Of a stretch of DNA of 64,000 nt, positions 38,901 through 53,400 are shown in pieces (position 1 is the stretch's first letter; each line of letters starts with the position of its first letter). The position numbers and the translations under genes are program-made. The DNA is from Limnomonas spitsbergensis. Lineage: Eukaryota; Chlorophyta; Chlorophyceae; Chlamydomonadales. The stretch lies in NCBI GenBank assembly GCA_037349105.1, contig JAYJMM010000024.1:1788245-1852244 (forward strand). Direction: 5' to 3'. The notes under the pieces were generated by a model that worked only from the letters and a program-made list of their open reading frames with translations, had not been told where the DNA came from and ran no database searches.

Positions 38901-41900
38901 ATGGCAGGATTTAGGGGGTTTAGGGCCCTGAACTACCAGCACAGCCATGAACAGAAACGACAGACAAGACATGAAATTCAGGATGGCAGGATTTAGGGGG
39001 TTTAGGGCCCTGAACTACCAGCACAACCATGAACAGAAACGACAGACAAGACATGAAATTCAGGATGGCAGGATTTAGGGGGTTTAGGGCCCTGAACTAC
39101 CAGCACAGCCATGAACAGAAACGACAGACAAGACATGAAATTCAGGATGGCAGGATTTAGGGGGTTTAGGGCCCTGAACTACCAGCACAGCCATGAACAG
39201 AAACGACAGACAAGACATGAAATTCAGGATGGCAGGATTTAGGGGGTTTAGGGCCCTGAACTACCAGCACAGCCATGAACAGAAACGACAGACAAGACAT
39301 GAAATTCAGGATGGCAGGATTTAGGGGGTTTAGGGCCCTGAACTACCAGCACAACCATGAACAGAAACGACAGACAAGACATGAAATTCAGGATGGCAGG
39401 ATTTAGGGGGTTTAGGGCCCTGAACTACCAGCACAACCATGAACAGAAACGACAGACAAGACATGAAATTCAGGATGGCAGGATTTAGGGGGTTTAGGGC
39501 CCTGAACTACCAGCACAGCCATGAACAGAAACGACAGACAAGACATGAAATTCAGGATGGCAGGATTTAGGGGGTTTAGGGCCCTGAACTACCAGCACAG
39601 CCATGAACAGAAACGACAGACAAGACATGAAATTCAGGATGGCAGGATTTAGGGGGTTTAGGGCCCTGAACTACCAGCACAACCATGAACAGAAACGACA
39701 GACAAGACATGAAATTCAGGATGGCAGGATTTAGGGGGTTTAGGGCCCTGAACTACCAGCACAACCATGAACAGAAACGACAGACAAGACATGAAATTCA
39801 GGATGGCAGGATTTAGGGGGTTTAGGGCCCTGAACTACCAGCACAGCCATGAACAGAAACGACAGACAAGACATGAAATTCAGGATGGCAGGATTTAGGG
39901 GGTTTAGGGCCCTGAACTACCAGCACAACCATGAACAGAAACGACAGACAAGACATGAAATTCAGGATGGCAGGATTTAGGGGGTTTAGGGCCCTGAACT
40001 ACCAGCACAGCCATGAACAGAAACGACAGACAAGACATGAAATTCAGGATGGCAGGATTTAGGGGGTTTAGGGCCCTGAACTACCAGCACAGCCATGAAC
40101 AGAAACGACAGACAAGACATGAAATTCAGGATGGCAGGATTTAGGGGGTTTAGGGCCCTGAACTACCAGCACAGCCATGAACAGAAACGACAGACAAGAC
40201 ATGAAATTCAGGATGGCAGGATTTAGGGGGTTTAGGGCCCTGAACTACCAGCACAGCCATGAACAGAAACGACAGACAAGACATGAAATTCAGGATGGCA
40301 GGATTTAGGGGGTTTAGGGCCCTGAACTACCAGCACAGCCATGAACAGAAACGACAGACAAGACATGAAATTCAGGATGGCAGGATTTAGGGGGTTTAGG
40401 GCCCTGAACTACCAGCACAACCATGAACAGAAACGACAGACAAGACATGAAATTCAGGATGGCAGGATTTAGGGGGTTTAGGGCCCTGAACTACCAGCAC
40501 AGCCATGAACAGAAACGACAGACAAGACATGAAATTCAGGATGGCAGGATTTAGGGGGTTTAGGGCCCTGAACTACCAGCACAACCATGAACAGAAACGA
40601 CAGACAAGACATGAAATTCAGGATGGCAGGATTTAGGGGGTTTAGGGCCCTGAACTACCAGCACAGCCATGAACAGAAACGACAGACAAGACATGAAATT
40701 CAGGATGGCAGGATTTAGGGGGTTTAGGGCCCTGAACTACCAGCACAGCCATGAACAGAAACGACAGACAAGACATGAAATTCAGGATGGCAGGATTTAG
40801 GGGGTTTAGGGCCCTGAACTACCAGCACAGCCATGAACAGAAACGACAGACAAGACATGAAATTCAGGATGGCAGGATTTAGGGGGTTTAGGGCCCTGAA
40901 CTACCAGCACAGCCATGAACAGAAACGACAGACAAGACATGAAATTCAGGATGGCAGGATTTAGGGGGTTTAGGGCCCTGAACTACCAGCACAGCCATGA
41001 ACAGAAACGACAGACAAGACATGAAATTCAGGATGGCAGGATTTAGGGGGTTTAGGGCCCTGAACTACCAGCACAGCCATGAACAGAAACGACAGACAAG
41101 ACATGAAATTCAGGATGGCAGGATTTAGGGGGTTTAGGGCCCTGAACTACCAGCACAGCCATGAACAGAAACGACAGACAAGACATGAAATTCAGGATGG
41201 CAGGATTTAGGGGGTTTAGGGCCCTGAACTACCAGCACAGCCATGAACAGAAACGACAGACAAGACATGAAATTCAGGATGGCAGGATTTAGGGGGTTTA
41301 GGGCCCTGAACTACCAGCACAGCCATGAACAGAAACGACAGACAAGACATGAAATTCAGGATGGCAGGATTTAGGGGGTTTAGGGCCCTGAACTACCAGC
41401 ACAGCCATGAACAGAAACGACAGACAAGACATGAAATTCAGGATGGCAGGATTTAGGGGGTTTAGGGCCCTGAACTACCAGCACAACCATGAACAGAAAC
41501 GACAGACAAGACATGAAATTCAGGATGGCAGGATTTAGGGGGTTTAGGGCCCTGAACTACCAGCACAGCCATGAACAGAAACGACAGACAAGACATGAAA
41601 TTCAGGATGGCAGGATTTAGGGGGTTTAGGGCCCTGAACTACCAGCACAGCCATGAACAGAAACGACAGACAAGACATGAAATTCAGGATGGCAGGATTT
41701 AGGGGGTTTAGGGCCCTGAACTACCAGCACAGCCATGAACAGAAACGACAGACAAGACATGAAATTCAGGATGGCAGGATTTAGGGGGTTTAGGGCCCTG
41801 AACTACCAGCACAGCCATGAACAGAAACGACAGACAAGACATGAAATTCAGGATGGCAGGATTTAGGGGGTTTAGGGCCCTGAACTACCAGCACAACCAT

Positions 41901-44900
41901 GAACAGAAACGACAGACAAGACATGAAATTCAGGATGGCAGGATTTAGGGGGTTTAGGGCCCTGAACTACCAGCACAACCATGAACAGAAACGACAGACA
42001 AGACATGAAATTCAGGATGGCAGGATTTAGGGGGTTTAGGGCCCTGAACTACCAGCACAGCCATGAACAGAAACGACAGACAAGACATGAAATTCAGGAT
42101 GGCAGGATTTAGGGGGTTTAGGGCCCTGAACTACCAGCACAGCCATGAACAGAAACGACAGACAAGACATGAAATTCAGGATGGCAGGATTTAGGGGGTT
42201 TAGGGCCCTGAACTACCAGCACAACCATGAACAGAAACGACAGACAAGACATGAAATTCAGGATGGCAGGATTTAGGGGGTTTAGGGCCCTGAACTACCA
42301 GCACAGCCATGAACAGAAACGACAGACAAGACATGAAATTCAGGATGGCAGGATTTAGGGGGTTTAGGGCCCTGAACTACCAGCACAGCCATGAACAGAA
42401 ACGACAGACAAGACATGAAATTCAGGATGGCAGGATTTAGGGGGTTTAGGGCCCTGAACTACCAGCACAGCCATGAACAGAAACGACAGACAAGACATGA
42501 AATTCAGGATGGCAGGATTTAGGGGGTTTAGGGCCCTGAACTACCAGCACAGCCATGAACAGAAACGACAGACAAGACATGAAATTCAGGATGGCAGGAT
42601 TTAGGGGGTTTAGGGCCCTGAACTACCAGCACAGCCATGAACAGAAACGACAGACAAGACATGAAATTCAGGATGGCAGGATTTAGGGGGTTTAGGGCCC
42701 TGAACTACCAGCACAGCCATGAACAGAAACGACAGACAAGACATGAAATTCAGGATGGCAGGATTTAGGGGGTTTAGGGCCCTGAACTACCAGCACAGCC
42801 ATGAACAGAAACGACAGACAAGACATGAAATTCAGGATGGCAGGATTTAGGGGGTTTAGGGCCCTGAACTACCAGCACAACCATGAACAGAAACGACAGA
42901 CAAGACATGAAATTCAGGATGGCAGGATTTAGGGGGTTTAGGGCCCTGAACTACCAGCACAACCATGAACAGAAACGACAGACAAGACATGAAATTCAGG
43001 ATGGCAGGATTTAGGGGGTTTAGGGCCCTGAACTACCAGCACAGCCATGAACAGAAACGACAGACAAGACATGAAATTCAGGATGGCAGGATTTAGGGGG
43101 TTTAGGGCCCTGAACTACCAGCACAACCATGAACAGAAACGACAGACAAGACATGAAATTCAGGATGGCAGGATTTAGGGGGTTTAGGGCCCTGAACTAC
43201 CAGCACAACCATGAACAGAAACGACAGACAAGACATGAAATTCAGGATGGCAGGATTTAGGGGGTTTAGGGCCCTGAACTACCAGCACAGCCATGAACAG
43301 AAACGACAGACAAGACATGAAATTCAGGATGGCAGGATTTAGGGGGTTTAGGGCCCTGAACTACCAGCACAGCCATGAACAGAAACGACAGACAAGACAT
43401 GAAATTCAGGATGGCAGGATTTAGGGGGTTTAGGGCCCTGAACTACCAGCACAGCCATGAACAGAAACGACAGACAAGACATGAAATTCAGGATGGCAGG
43501 ATTTAGGGGGTTTAGGGCCCTGAACTACCAGCACAACCATGAACAGAAACGACAGACAAGACATGAAATTCAGGATGGCAGGATTTAGGGGGTTTAGGGC
43601 CCTGAACTACCAGCACAGCCATGAACAGAAACGACAGACAAGACATGAAATTCAGGATGGCAGGATTTAGGGGGTTTAGGGCCCTGAACTACCAGCACAG
43701 CCATGAACAGAAACGACAGACAAGACATGAAATTCAGGATGGCAGGATTTAGGGGGTTTAGGGCCCTGAACTACCAGCACAGCCATGAACAGAAACGACA
43801 GACAAGACATGAAATTCAGGATGGCAGGATTTAGGGGGTTTAGGGCCCTGAACTACCAGCACAGCCATGAACAGAAACGACAGACAAGACATGAAATTCA
43901 GGATGGCAGGATTTAGGGGGTTTAGGGCCCTGAACTACCAGCACAACCATGAACAGAAACGACAGACAAGACATGAAATTCAGGATGGCAGGATTTAGGG
44001 GGTTTAGGGCCCTGAACTACCAGCACAGCCATGAACAGAAACGACAGACAAGACATGAAATTCAGGATGGCAGGATTTAGGGGGTTTAGGGCCCTGAACT
44101 ACCAGCACAACCATGAACAGAAACGACAGACAAGACATGAAATTCAGGATGGCAGGATTTAGGGGGTTTAGGGCCCTGAACTACCAGCACAGCCATGAAC
44201 AGAAACGACAGACAAGACATGAAATTCAGGATGGCAGGATTTAGGGGGTTTAGGGCCCTGAACTACCAGCACAACCATGAACAGAAACGACAGACAAGAC
44301 ATGAAATTCAGGATGGCAGGATTTAGGGGGTTTAGGGCCCTGAACTACCAGCACAGCCATGAACAGAAACGACAGACAAGACATGAAATTCAGGATGGCA
44401 GGATTTAGGGGGTTTAGGGCCCTGAACTACCAGCACAGCCATGAACAGAAACGACAGACAAGACATGAAATTCAGGATGGCAGGATTTAGGGGGTTTAGG
44501 GCCCTGAACTACCAGCACAGCCATGAACAGAAACGACAGACAAGACATGAAATTCAGGATGGCAGGATTTAGGGGGTTTAGGGCCCTGAACTACCAGCAC
44601 AGCCATGAACAGAAACGACAGACAAGACATGAAATTCAGGATGGCAGGATTTAGGGGGTTTAGGGCCCTGAACTACCAGCACAACCATGAACAGAAACGA
44701 CAGACAAGACATGAAATTCAGGATGGCAGGATTTAGGGGGTTTAGGGCCCTGAACTACCAGCACAGCCATGAACAGAAACGACAGACAAGACATGAAATT
44801 CAGGATGGCAGGATTTAGGGGGTTTAGGGCCCTGAACTACCAGCACAGCCATGAACAGAAACGACAGACAAGACATGAAATTCAGGATGGCAGGATTTAG

Positions 44901-47395
44901 GGGGTTTAGGGCCCTGAACTACCAGCACAGCCATGAACAGAAACGACAGACAAGACATGAAATTCAGGATGGCAGGATTTAGGGGGTTTAGGGCCCTGAA
45001 CTACCAGCACAACCATGAACAGAAACGACAGACAAGACATGAAATTCAGGATGGCAGGATTTAGGGGGTTTAGGGCCCTGAACTACCAGCACAGCCATGA
45101 ACAGAAACGACAGACAAGACATGAAATTCAGGATGGCAGGATTTAGGGGGTTTAGGGCCCTGAACTACCAGCACAGCCATGAACAGAAACGACAGACAAG
45201 ACATGAAATTCAGGATGGCAGGATTTAGGGGGTTTAGGGCCCTGAACTACCAGCACAGCCATGAACAGAAACGACAGACAAGACATGAAATTCAGGATGG
45301 CAGGATTTAGGGGGTTTAGGGCCCTGAACTACCAGCACAACCATGAACAGAAACGACAGACAAGACATGAAATTCAGGATGGCAGGATTTAGGGGGTTTA
45401 GGGCCCTGAACTACCAGCACAACCATGAACAGAAACGACAGACAAGACATGAAATTCAGGATGGCAGGATTTAGGGGGTTTAGGGCCCTGAACTACCAGC
45501 ACAGCCATGAACAGAAACGACAGACAAGACATGAAATTCAGGATGGCAGGATTTAGGGGGTTTAGGGCCCTGAACTACCAGCACAGCCATGAACAGAAAC
45601 GACAGACAAGACATGAAATTCAGGATGGCAGGATTTAGGGGGTTTAGGGCCCTGAACTACCAGCACAGCCATGAACAGAAACGACAGACAAGACATGAAA
45701 TTCAGGATGGCAGGATTTAGGGGGTTTAGGGCCCTGAACTACCAGCACAGCCATGAACAGAAACGACAGACAAGACATGAAATTCAGGATGGCAGGATTT
45801 AGGGGGTTTAGGGCCCTGAACTACCAGCACAGCCATGAACAGAAACGACAGACAAGACATGAAATTCAGGATGGCAGGATTTAGGGGGTTTAGGGCCCTG
45901 AACTACCAGCACAGCCATGAACAGAAACGACAGACAAGACATGAAATTCAGGATGGCAGGATTTAGGGGGTTTAGGGCCCTGAACTACCAGCACAGCCAT
46001 GAACAGAAACGACAGACAAGACATGAAATTCAGGATGGCAGGATTTAGGGGGTTTAGGGCCCTGAACTACCAGCACAGCCATGAACAGAAACGACAGACA
46101 AGACATGAAATTCAGGATGGCAGGATTTAGGGGGTTTAGGGCCCTGAACTACCAGCACAACCATGAACAGAAACGACAGACAAGACATGAAATTCAGGAT
46201 GGCAGGATTTAGGGGGTTTAGGGCCCTGAACTACCAGCACAGCCATGAACAGAAACGACAGACAAGACATGAAATTCAGGATGGCAGGATTTAGGGGGTT
46301 TAGGGCCCTGAACTACCAGCACAGCCATGAACAGAAACGACAGACAAGACATGAAATTCAGGATGGCAGGATTTAGGGGGTTTAGGGCCCTGAACTACCA
46401 GCACAACCATGAACAGAAACGACAGACAAGACATGAAATTCAGGATGGCAGGATTTAGGGGGTTTAGGGCCCTGAACTACCAGCACAGCCATGAACAGAA
46501 ACGACAGACAAGACATGAAATTCAGGATGGCAGGATTTAGGGGGTTTAGGGCCCTGAACTACCAGCACAGCCATGAACAGAAACGACAGACAAGACATGA
46601 AATTCAGGATGGCAGGATTTAGGGGGTTTAGGGCCCTGAACTACCAGCACAGCCATGAACAGAAACGACAGACAAGACATGAAATTCAGGATGGCAGGAT
46701 TTAGGGGGTTTAGGGCCCTGAACTACCAGCACAGCCATGAACAGAAACGACAGACAAGACATGAAATTCAGGATGGCAGGATTTAGGGGGTTTAGGGCCC
46801 TGAACTACCAGCACAGCCATGAACAGAAACGACAGACAAGACATGAAATTCAGGATGGCAGGATTTAGGGGGTTTAGGGCCCTGAACTACCAGCACAACC
46901 ATGAACAGAAACGACAGACAAGACATGAAATTCAGGATGGCAGGATTTAGGGGGTTTAGGGCCCTGAACTACCAGCACAGCCATGAACAGAAACGACAGA
47001 CAAGACATGAAATTCAGGATGGCAGGATTTAGGGGGTTTAGGGCCCTGAACTACCAGCACAACCATGAACAGAAACGACAGACAAGACATGAAATTCAGG
47101 ATGGCAGGATTTAGGGGGTTTAGGGCCCTGAACTACCAGCACAGCCATGAACAGAAACGACAGACAAGACATGAAATTCAGGATGGCAGGATTTAGGGGG
47201 TTTAGGGCCCTGAACTACCAGCACAACCATGAACAGAAACGACAGACAAGACATGAAATTCAGGATGGCAGGATTTAGGGGGTTTAGGGCCCTGAACTAC
47301 CAGCACAGCCATGAACAGAAACGACAGACAAGACATGAAATTCAGGATGGCAGGATTTAGGGGGTTTAGGGCCCTGAACTACCAGCACAGCCATG

Positions 47396-47476
47396 AACAG
47401 AAACGACAGACAAGCATGAAATTCAGGATGGCAGGATTTAGGGGGTTTAGGGCCCTGAACTACCAGCACAACCATG
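47396..47476 (+). repeat. 81 bp monomer marking the right edge of the core
   Basis: This unit lacks A20 (CAAGCATG in place of CAAGACATG, at 47414-47415), so the following monomer starts at 47477 instead of 47478. It is the first length change after 2589 and shifts the phase of everything downstream by one. The short open frames that appear here on both strands (47284-47499 and 47311-47523) exist only because of this frame reset. The same A20 deletion recurs near 56021, 56184, 56346, 62306 and 63124 in the error-rich right part. Confidence 0.9.
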
Positions 47477-50400
47477 AACAGAAACGACAGACAAGACATG
47501 AAATTCAGGATGGCAGGATTTAGGGGGTTTAGGGCCCTGAACTACCAGCACAGCCATGAACAGAAACGACAGACAAGACATGAAATTCAGGATGGCAGGA
47601 TTTAGGGGGTTTAGGGCCCTGAACTACCAGCACAGCCATGAACAGAAACGACAGACAAGACATGAAATTCAGGATGGCAGGATTTAGGGGGTTTAGGGCC
47701 CTGAACTACCAGCACAGCCATGAACAGAAACGACAGACAAGACATGAAATTCAGGATGGCAGGATTTAGGGGGTTTAGGGCCCTGAACTACCAGCACAGC
47801 CATGAACAGAAACGACAGACAAGACATGAAATTCAGGATGGCAGGATTTAGGGGGTTTAGGGCCCTGAACTACCAGCACAGCCATGAACAGAAACGACAG
47901 ACAAGACATGAAATTCAGGATGGCAGGATTTAGGGGGTTTAGGGCCCTGAACTACCAGCACAACCATGAACAGAAACGACAGACAAGACATGAAATTCAG
48001 GATGGCAGGATTTAGGGGGTTTAGGGCCCTGAACTACCAGCACAGCCATGAACAGAAACGACAGACAAGACATGAAATTCAGGATGGCAGGATTTAGGGG
48101 GTTTAGGGCCCTGAACTACCAGCACAGCCATGAACAGAAACGACAGACAAGACATGAAATTCAGGATGGCAGGATTTAGGGGGTTTAGGGCCCTGAACTA
48201 CCAGCACAGCCATGAACAGAAACGACAGACAAGACATGAAATTCAGGATGGCAGGATTTAGGGGGTTTAGGGCCCTGAACTACCAGCACAGCCATGAACA
48301 GAAACGACAGACAAGACATGAAATTCAGGATGGCAGGATTTAGGGGGTTTAGGGCCCTGAACTACCAGCACAGCCATGAACAGAAACGACAGACAAGACA
48401 TGAAATTCAGGATGGCAGGATTTAGGGGGTTTAGGGCCCTGAACTACCAGCACAACCATGAACAGAAACGACAGACAAGACATGAAATTCAGGATGGCAG
48501 GATTTAGGGGGTTTAGGGCCCTGAACTACCAGCACAGCCATGAACAGAAACGACAGACAAGACATGAAATTCAGGATGGCAGGATTTAGGGGGTTTAGGG
48601 CCCTGAACTACCAGCACAGCCATGAACAGAAACGACAGACAAGACATGAAATTCAGGATGGCAGGATTTAGGGGGTTTAGGGCCCTGAACTACCAGCACA
48701 GCCATGAACAGAAACGACAGACAAGACATGAAATTCAGGATGGCAGGATTTAGGGGGTTTAGGGCCCTGAACTACCAGCACAACCATGAACAGAAACGAC
48801 AGACAAGACATGAAATTCAGGATGGCAGGATTTAGGGGGTTTAGGGCCCTGAACTACCAGCACAACCATGAACAGAAACGACAGACAAGACATGAAATTC
48901 AGGATGGCAGGATTTAGGGGGTTTAGGGCCCTGAACTACCAGCACAACCATGAACAGAAACGACAGACAAGACATGAAATTCAGGATGGCAGGATTTAGG
49001 GGGTTTAGGGCCCTGAACTACCAGCACAGCCATGAACAGAAACGACAGACAAGACATGAAATTCAGGATGGCAGGATTTAGGGGGTTTAGGGCCCTGAAC
49101 TACCAGCACAGCCATGAACAGAAACGACAGACAAGACATGAAATTCAGGATGGCAGGATTTAGGGGGTTTAGGGCCCTGAACTACCAGCACAGCCATGAA
49201 CAGAAACGACAGACAAGACATGAAATTCAGGATGGCAGGATTTAGGGGGTTTAGGGCCCTGAACTACCAGCACAACCATGAACAGAAACGACAGACAAGA
49301 CATGAAATTCAGGATGGCAGGATTTAGGGGGTTTAGGGCCCTGAACTACCAGCACAACCATGAACAGAAACGACAGACAAGACATGAAATTCAGGATGGC
49401 AGGATTTAGGGGGTTTAGGGCCCTGAACTACCAGCACAACCATGAACAGAAACGACAGACAAGACATGAAATTCAGGATGGCAGGATTTAGGGGGTTTAG
49501 GGCCCTGAACTACCAGCACAGCCATGAACAGAAACGACAGACAAGACATGAAATTCAGGATGGCAGGATTTAGGGGGTTTAGGGCCCTGAACTACCAGCA
49601 CAGCCATGAACAGAAACGACAGACAAGACATGAAATTCAGGATGGCAGGATTTAGGGGGTTTAGGGCCCTGAACTACCAGCACAACCATGAACAGAAACG
49701 ACAGACAAGACATGAAATTCAGGATGGCAGGATTTAGGGGGTTTAGGGCCCTGAACTACCAGCACAGCCATGAACAGAAACGACAGACAAGACATGAAAT
49801 TCAGGATGGCAGGATTTAGGGGGTTTAGGGCCCTGAACTACCAGCACAACCATGAACAGAAACGACAGACAAGACATGAAATTCAGGATGGCAGGATTTA
49901 GGGGGTTTAGGGCCCTGAACTACCAGCACAGCCATGAACAGAAACGACAGACAAGGCATGAAATTCAGGATGGCAGGATTTAGGGGGTTTAGGGCCCTGA
50001 ACTACCAGCACAACCATGAACAGAAACGACAGACAAGACATGAAATTCAGGATGGCAGGATTTAGGGGGTTTAGGGCCCTGAACTACCAGCACAGCCATG
50101 AACAGAAACGACAGACAAGGCATGAAATTCAGGATGGCAGGATTTAGGGGGTTTAGGGCCCTGAACTACCAGCACAGCCATGAACAGAAACGACAGACAA
50201 GACATGAAATTCAGGATGGCAGGATTTAGGGGGTTTAGGGCCCTGAACTACCAGCACAACCATGAACAGAAACGACAGACAAGACATGAAATTCAGGATG
50301 GCAGGATTTAGGGGGTTTAGGGCCCTGAACTACCAGCACAGCCATGAACAGAAACGACAGACAAGACATGAAATTCAGGATGGCAGGATTTAGGGGGTTT

Positions 50401-53400
50401 AGGGCCCTGAACTACCAGCACAACCATGAACAGAAACGACAGACAAGACATGAAATTCAGGATGGCAGGATTTAGGGGGTTTAGGGCCCTGAACTACCAG
50501 CACAGCCATGAACAGAAACGACAGACAAGACATGAAATTCAGGATGGCAGGATTTAGGGGGTTTAGGGCCCTGAACTACCAGCACAGCCATGAACAGAAA
50601 CGACAGACAAGACATGAAATTCAGGATGGCAGGATTTAGGGGGTTTAGGGCCCTGAACTACCAGCACAGCCATGAACAGAAACGACAGACAAGACATGAA
50701 ATTCAGGATGGCAGGATTTAGGGGGTTTAGGGCCCTGAACTACCAGCACAGCCATGAACAGAAACGACAGACAAGACATGAAATTCAGGATGGCAGGATT
50801 TAGGGGGTTTAGGGCCCTGAACTACCAGCACAACCATGAACAGAAACGACAGACAAGACATGAAATTCAGGATGGCAGGATTTAGGGGGTTTAGGGCCCT
50901 GAACTACCAGCACAGCCATGAACAGAAACGACAGACAAGGCATGAAATTCAGGATGGCAGGATTTAGGGGGTTTAGGGCCCTGAACTACCAGCACAGCCA
51001 TGAACAGAAACGACAGACAAGACATGAAATTCAGGATGGCAGGATTTAGGGGGTTTAGGGCCCTGAACTACCAGCACAACCATGAACAGAAACGACAGAC
51101 AAGACATGAAATTCAGGATGGCAGGATTTAGGGGGTTTAGGGCCCTGAACTACCAGCACAACCATGAACAGAAACGACAGACAAGACATGAAATTCAGGA
51201 TGGCAGGATTTAGGGGGTTTAGGGCCCTGAACTACCAGCACAGCCATGAACAGAAACGACAGACAAGACATGAAATTCAGGATGGCAGGATTTAGGGGGT
51301 TTAGGGCCCTGAACTACCAGCACAGCCATGAACAGAAACGACAGACAAGACATGAAATTCAGGATGGCAGGATTTAGGGGGTTTAGGGCCCTGAACTACC
51401 AGCACAGCCATGAACAGAAACGACAGACAAGACATGAAATTCAGGATGGCAGGATTTAGGGGGTTTAGGGCCCTGAACTACCAGCACAGCCATGAACAGA
51501 AACGACAGACAAGACATGAAATTCAGGATGGCAGGATTTAGGGGGTTTAGGGCCCTGAACTACCAGCACAGCCATGAACAGAAACGACAGACAAGACATG
51601 AAATTCAGGATGGCAGGATTTAGGGGGTTTAGGGCCCTGAACTACCAGCACAGCCATGAACAGAAACGACAGACAAGACATGAAATTCAGGATGGCAGGA
51701 TTTAGGGGGTTTAGGGCCCTGAACTACCAGCACAGCCATGAACAGAAACGACAGACAAGACATGAAATTCAGGATGGCAGGATTTAGGGGGTTTAGGGCC
51801 CTGAACTACCAGCACAGCCATGAACAGAAACGACAGACAAGACATGAAATTCAGGATGGCAGGATTTAGGGGGTTTAGGGCCCTGAACTACCAGCACAGC
51901 CATGAACAGAAACGACAGACAAGACATGAAATTCAGGATGGCAGGATTTAGGGGGTTTAGGGCCCTGAACTACCAGCACAGCCATGAACAGAAACGACAG
52001 ACAAGACATGAAATTCAGGATGGCAGGATTTAGGGGGTTTAGGGCCCTGAACTACCAGCACAGCCATGAACAGAAACGACAGACAAGACATGAAATTCAG
52101 GATGGCAGGATTTAGGGGGTTTAGGGCCCTGAACTACCAGCACAGCCATGAACAGAAACGACAGACAAGACATGAAATTCAGGATGGCAGGATTTAGGGG
52201 GTTTAGGGCCCTGAACTACCAGCACAACCATGAACAGAAACGACAGACAAGACATGAAATTCAGGATGGCAGGATTTAGGGGGTTTAGGGCCCTGAACTA
52301 CCAGCACAGCCATGAACAGAAACGACAGACAAGACATGAAATTCAGGATGGCAGGATTTAGGGGGTTTAGGGCCCTGAACTACCAGCACAGCCATGAACA
52401 GAAACGACAGACAAGACATGAAATTCAGGATGGCAGGATTTAGGGGGTTTAGGGCCCTGAACTACCAGCACAGCCATGAACAGAAACGACAGACAAGACA
52501 TGAAATTCAGGATGGCAGGATTTAGGGGGTTTAGGGCCCTGAACTACCAGCACAACCATGAACAGAAACGACAGACAAGACATGAAATTCAGGATGGCAG
52601 GATTTAGGGGGTTTAGGGCCCTGAACTACCAGCACAACCATGAACAGAAACGACAGACAAGACATGAAATTCAGGATGGCAGGATTTAGGGGGTTTAGGG
52701 CCCTGAACTACCAGCACAGCCATGAACAGAAACGACAGACAAGACATGAAATTCAGGATGGCAGGATTTAGGGGGTTTAGGGCCCTGAACTACCAGCACA
52801 GCCATGAACAGAAACGACAGACAAGACATGAAATTCAGGATGGCAGGATTTAGGGGGTTTAGGGCCCTGAACTACCAGCACAACCATGAACAGAAACGAC
52901 AGACAAGACATGAAATTCAGGATGGCAGGATTTAGGGGGTTTAGGGCCCTGAACTACCAGCACAACCATGAACAGAAACGACAGACAAGACATGAAATTC
53001 AGGATGGCAGGATTTAGGGGGTTTAGGGCCCTGAACTACCAGCACAGCCATGAACAGAAACGACAGACAAGACATGAAATTCAGGATGGCAGGATTTAGG
53101 GGGTTTAGGGCCCTGAACTACCAGCACAACCATGAACAGAAACGACAGACAAGACATGAAATTCAGGATGGCAGGATTTAGGGGGTTTAGGGCCCTGAAC
53201 TACCAGCACAACCATGAACAGAAACGACAGACAAGACATGAAATTCAGGATGGCAGGATTTAGGGGGTTTAGGGCCCTGAACTACCAGCACAGCCATGAA
53301 CAGAAACGACAGACAAGACATGAAATTCAGGATGGCAGGATTTAGGGGGTTTAGGGCCCTGAACTACCAGCACAACCATGAACAGAAACGACAGACAAGA

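Larger units (their letters stand above)
4148..47414 (+). repeat. Homogeneous core, about 527 monomers with one variable site
   Basis: Rows spaced 2460 bases apart (the common multiple of 60 and 82) read identically from 4201 to 46021, and monomer starts stay at 4182 + 82k up to 47396, so there is no net indel over about 43 kb. Reading line by line I saw no substitution other than position 77, which is G in about two thirds of units and A in about one third. The A share is about 40% from 4182 to 34439 and about 25% from there to 47396 (hand counts). Such uniformity means very recent amplification or homogenisation, or an assembly/polishing effect. Each statement about absence of variants rests on visual reading. 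Confidence 0.9.

Noticed and set aside
4148..47414. G/A at position 77 as pure base-calling noise
   Set aside because: Allele order is correlated between blocks 58, 64 and (further right) 43 units apart, which random error would not produce. Systematic error cannot be wholly excluded.
47284..47499. Hydrophobic start (MSCLSFLFMAVLVV) resembling a signal peptide
   Set aside because: It is the reverse complement of the A-rich CAGA part of the monomer, recurs in every copy, and is followed by repeat translation with no domain. There is no gene context.
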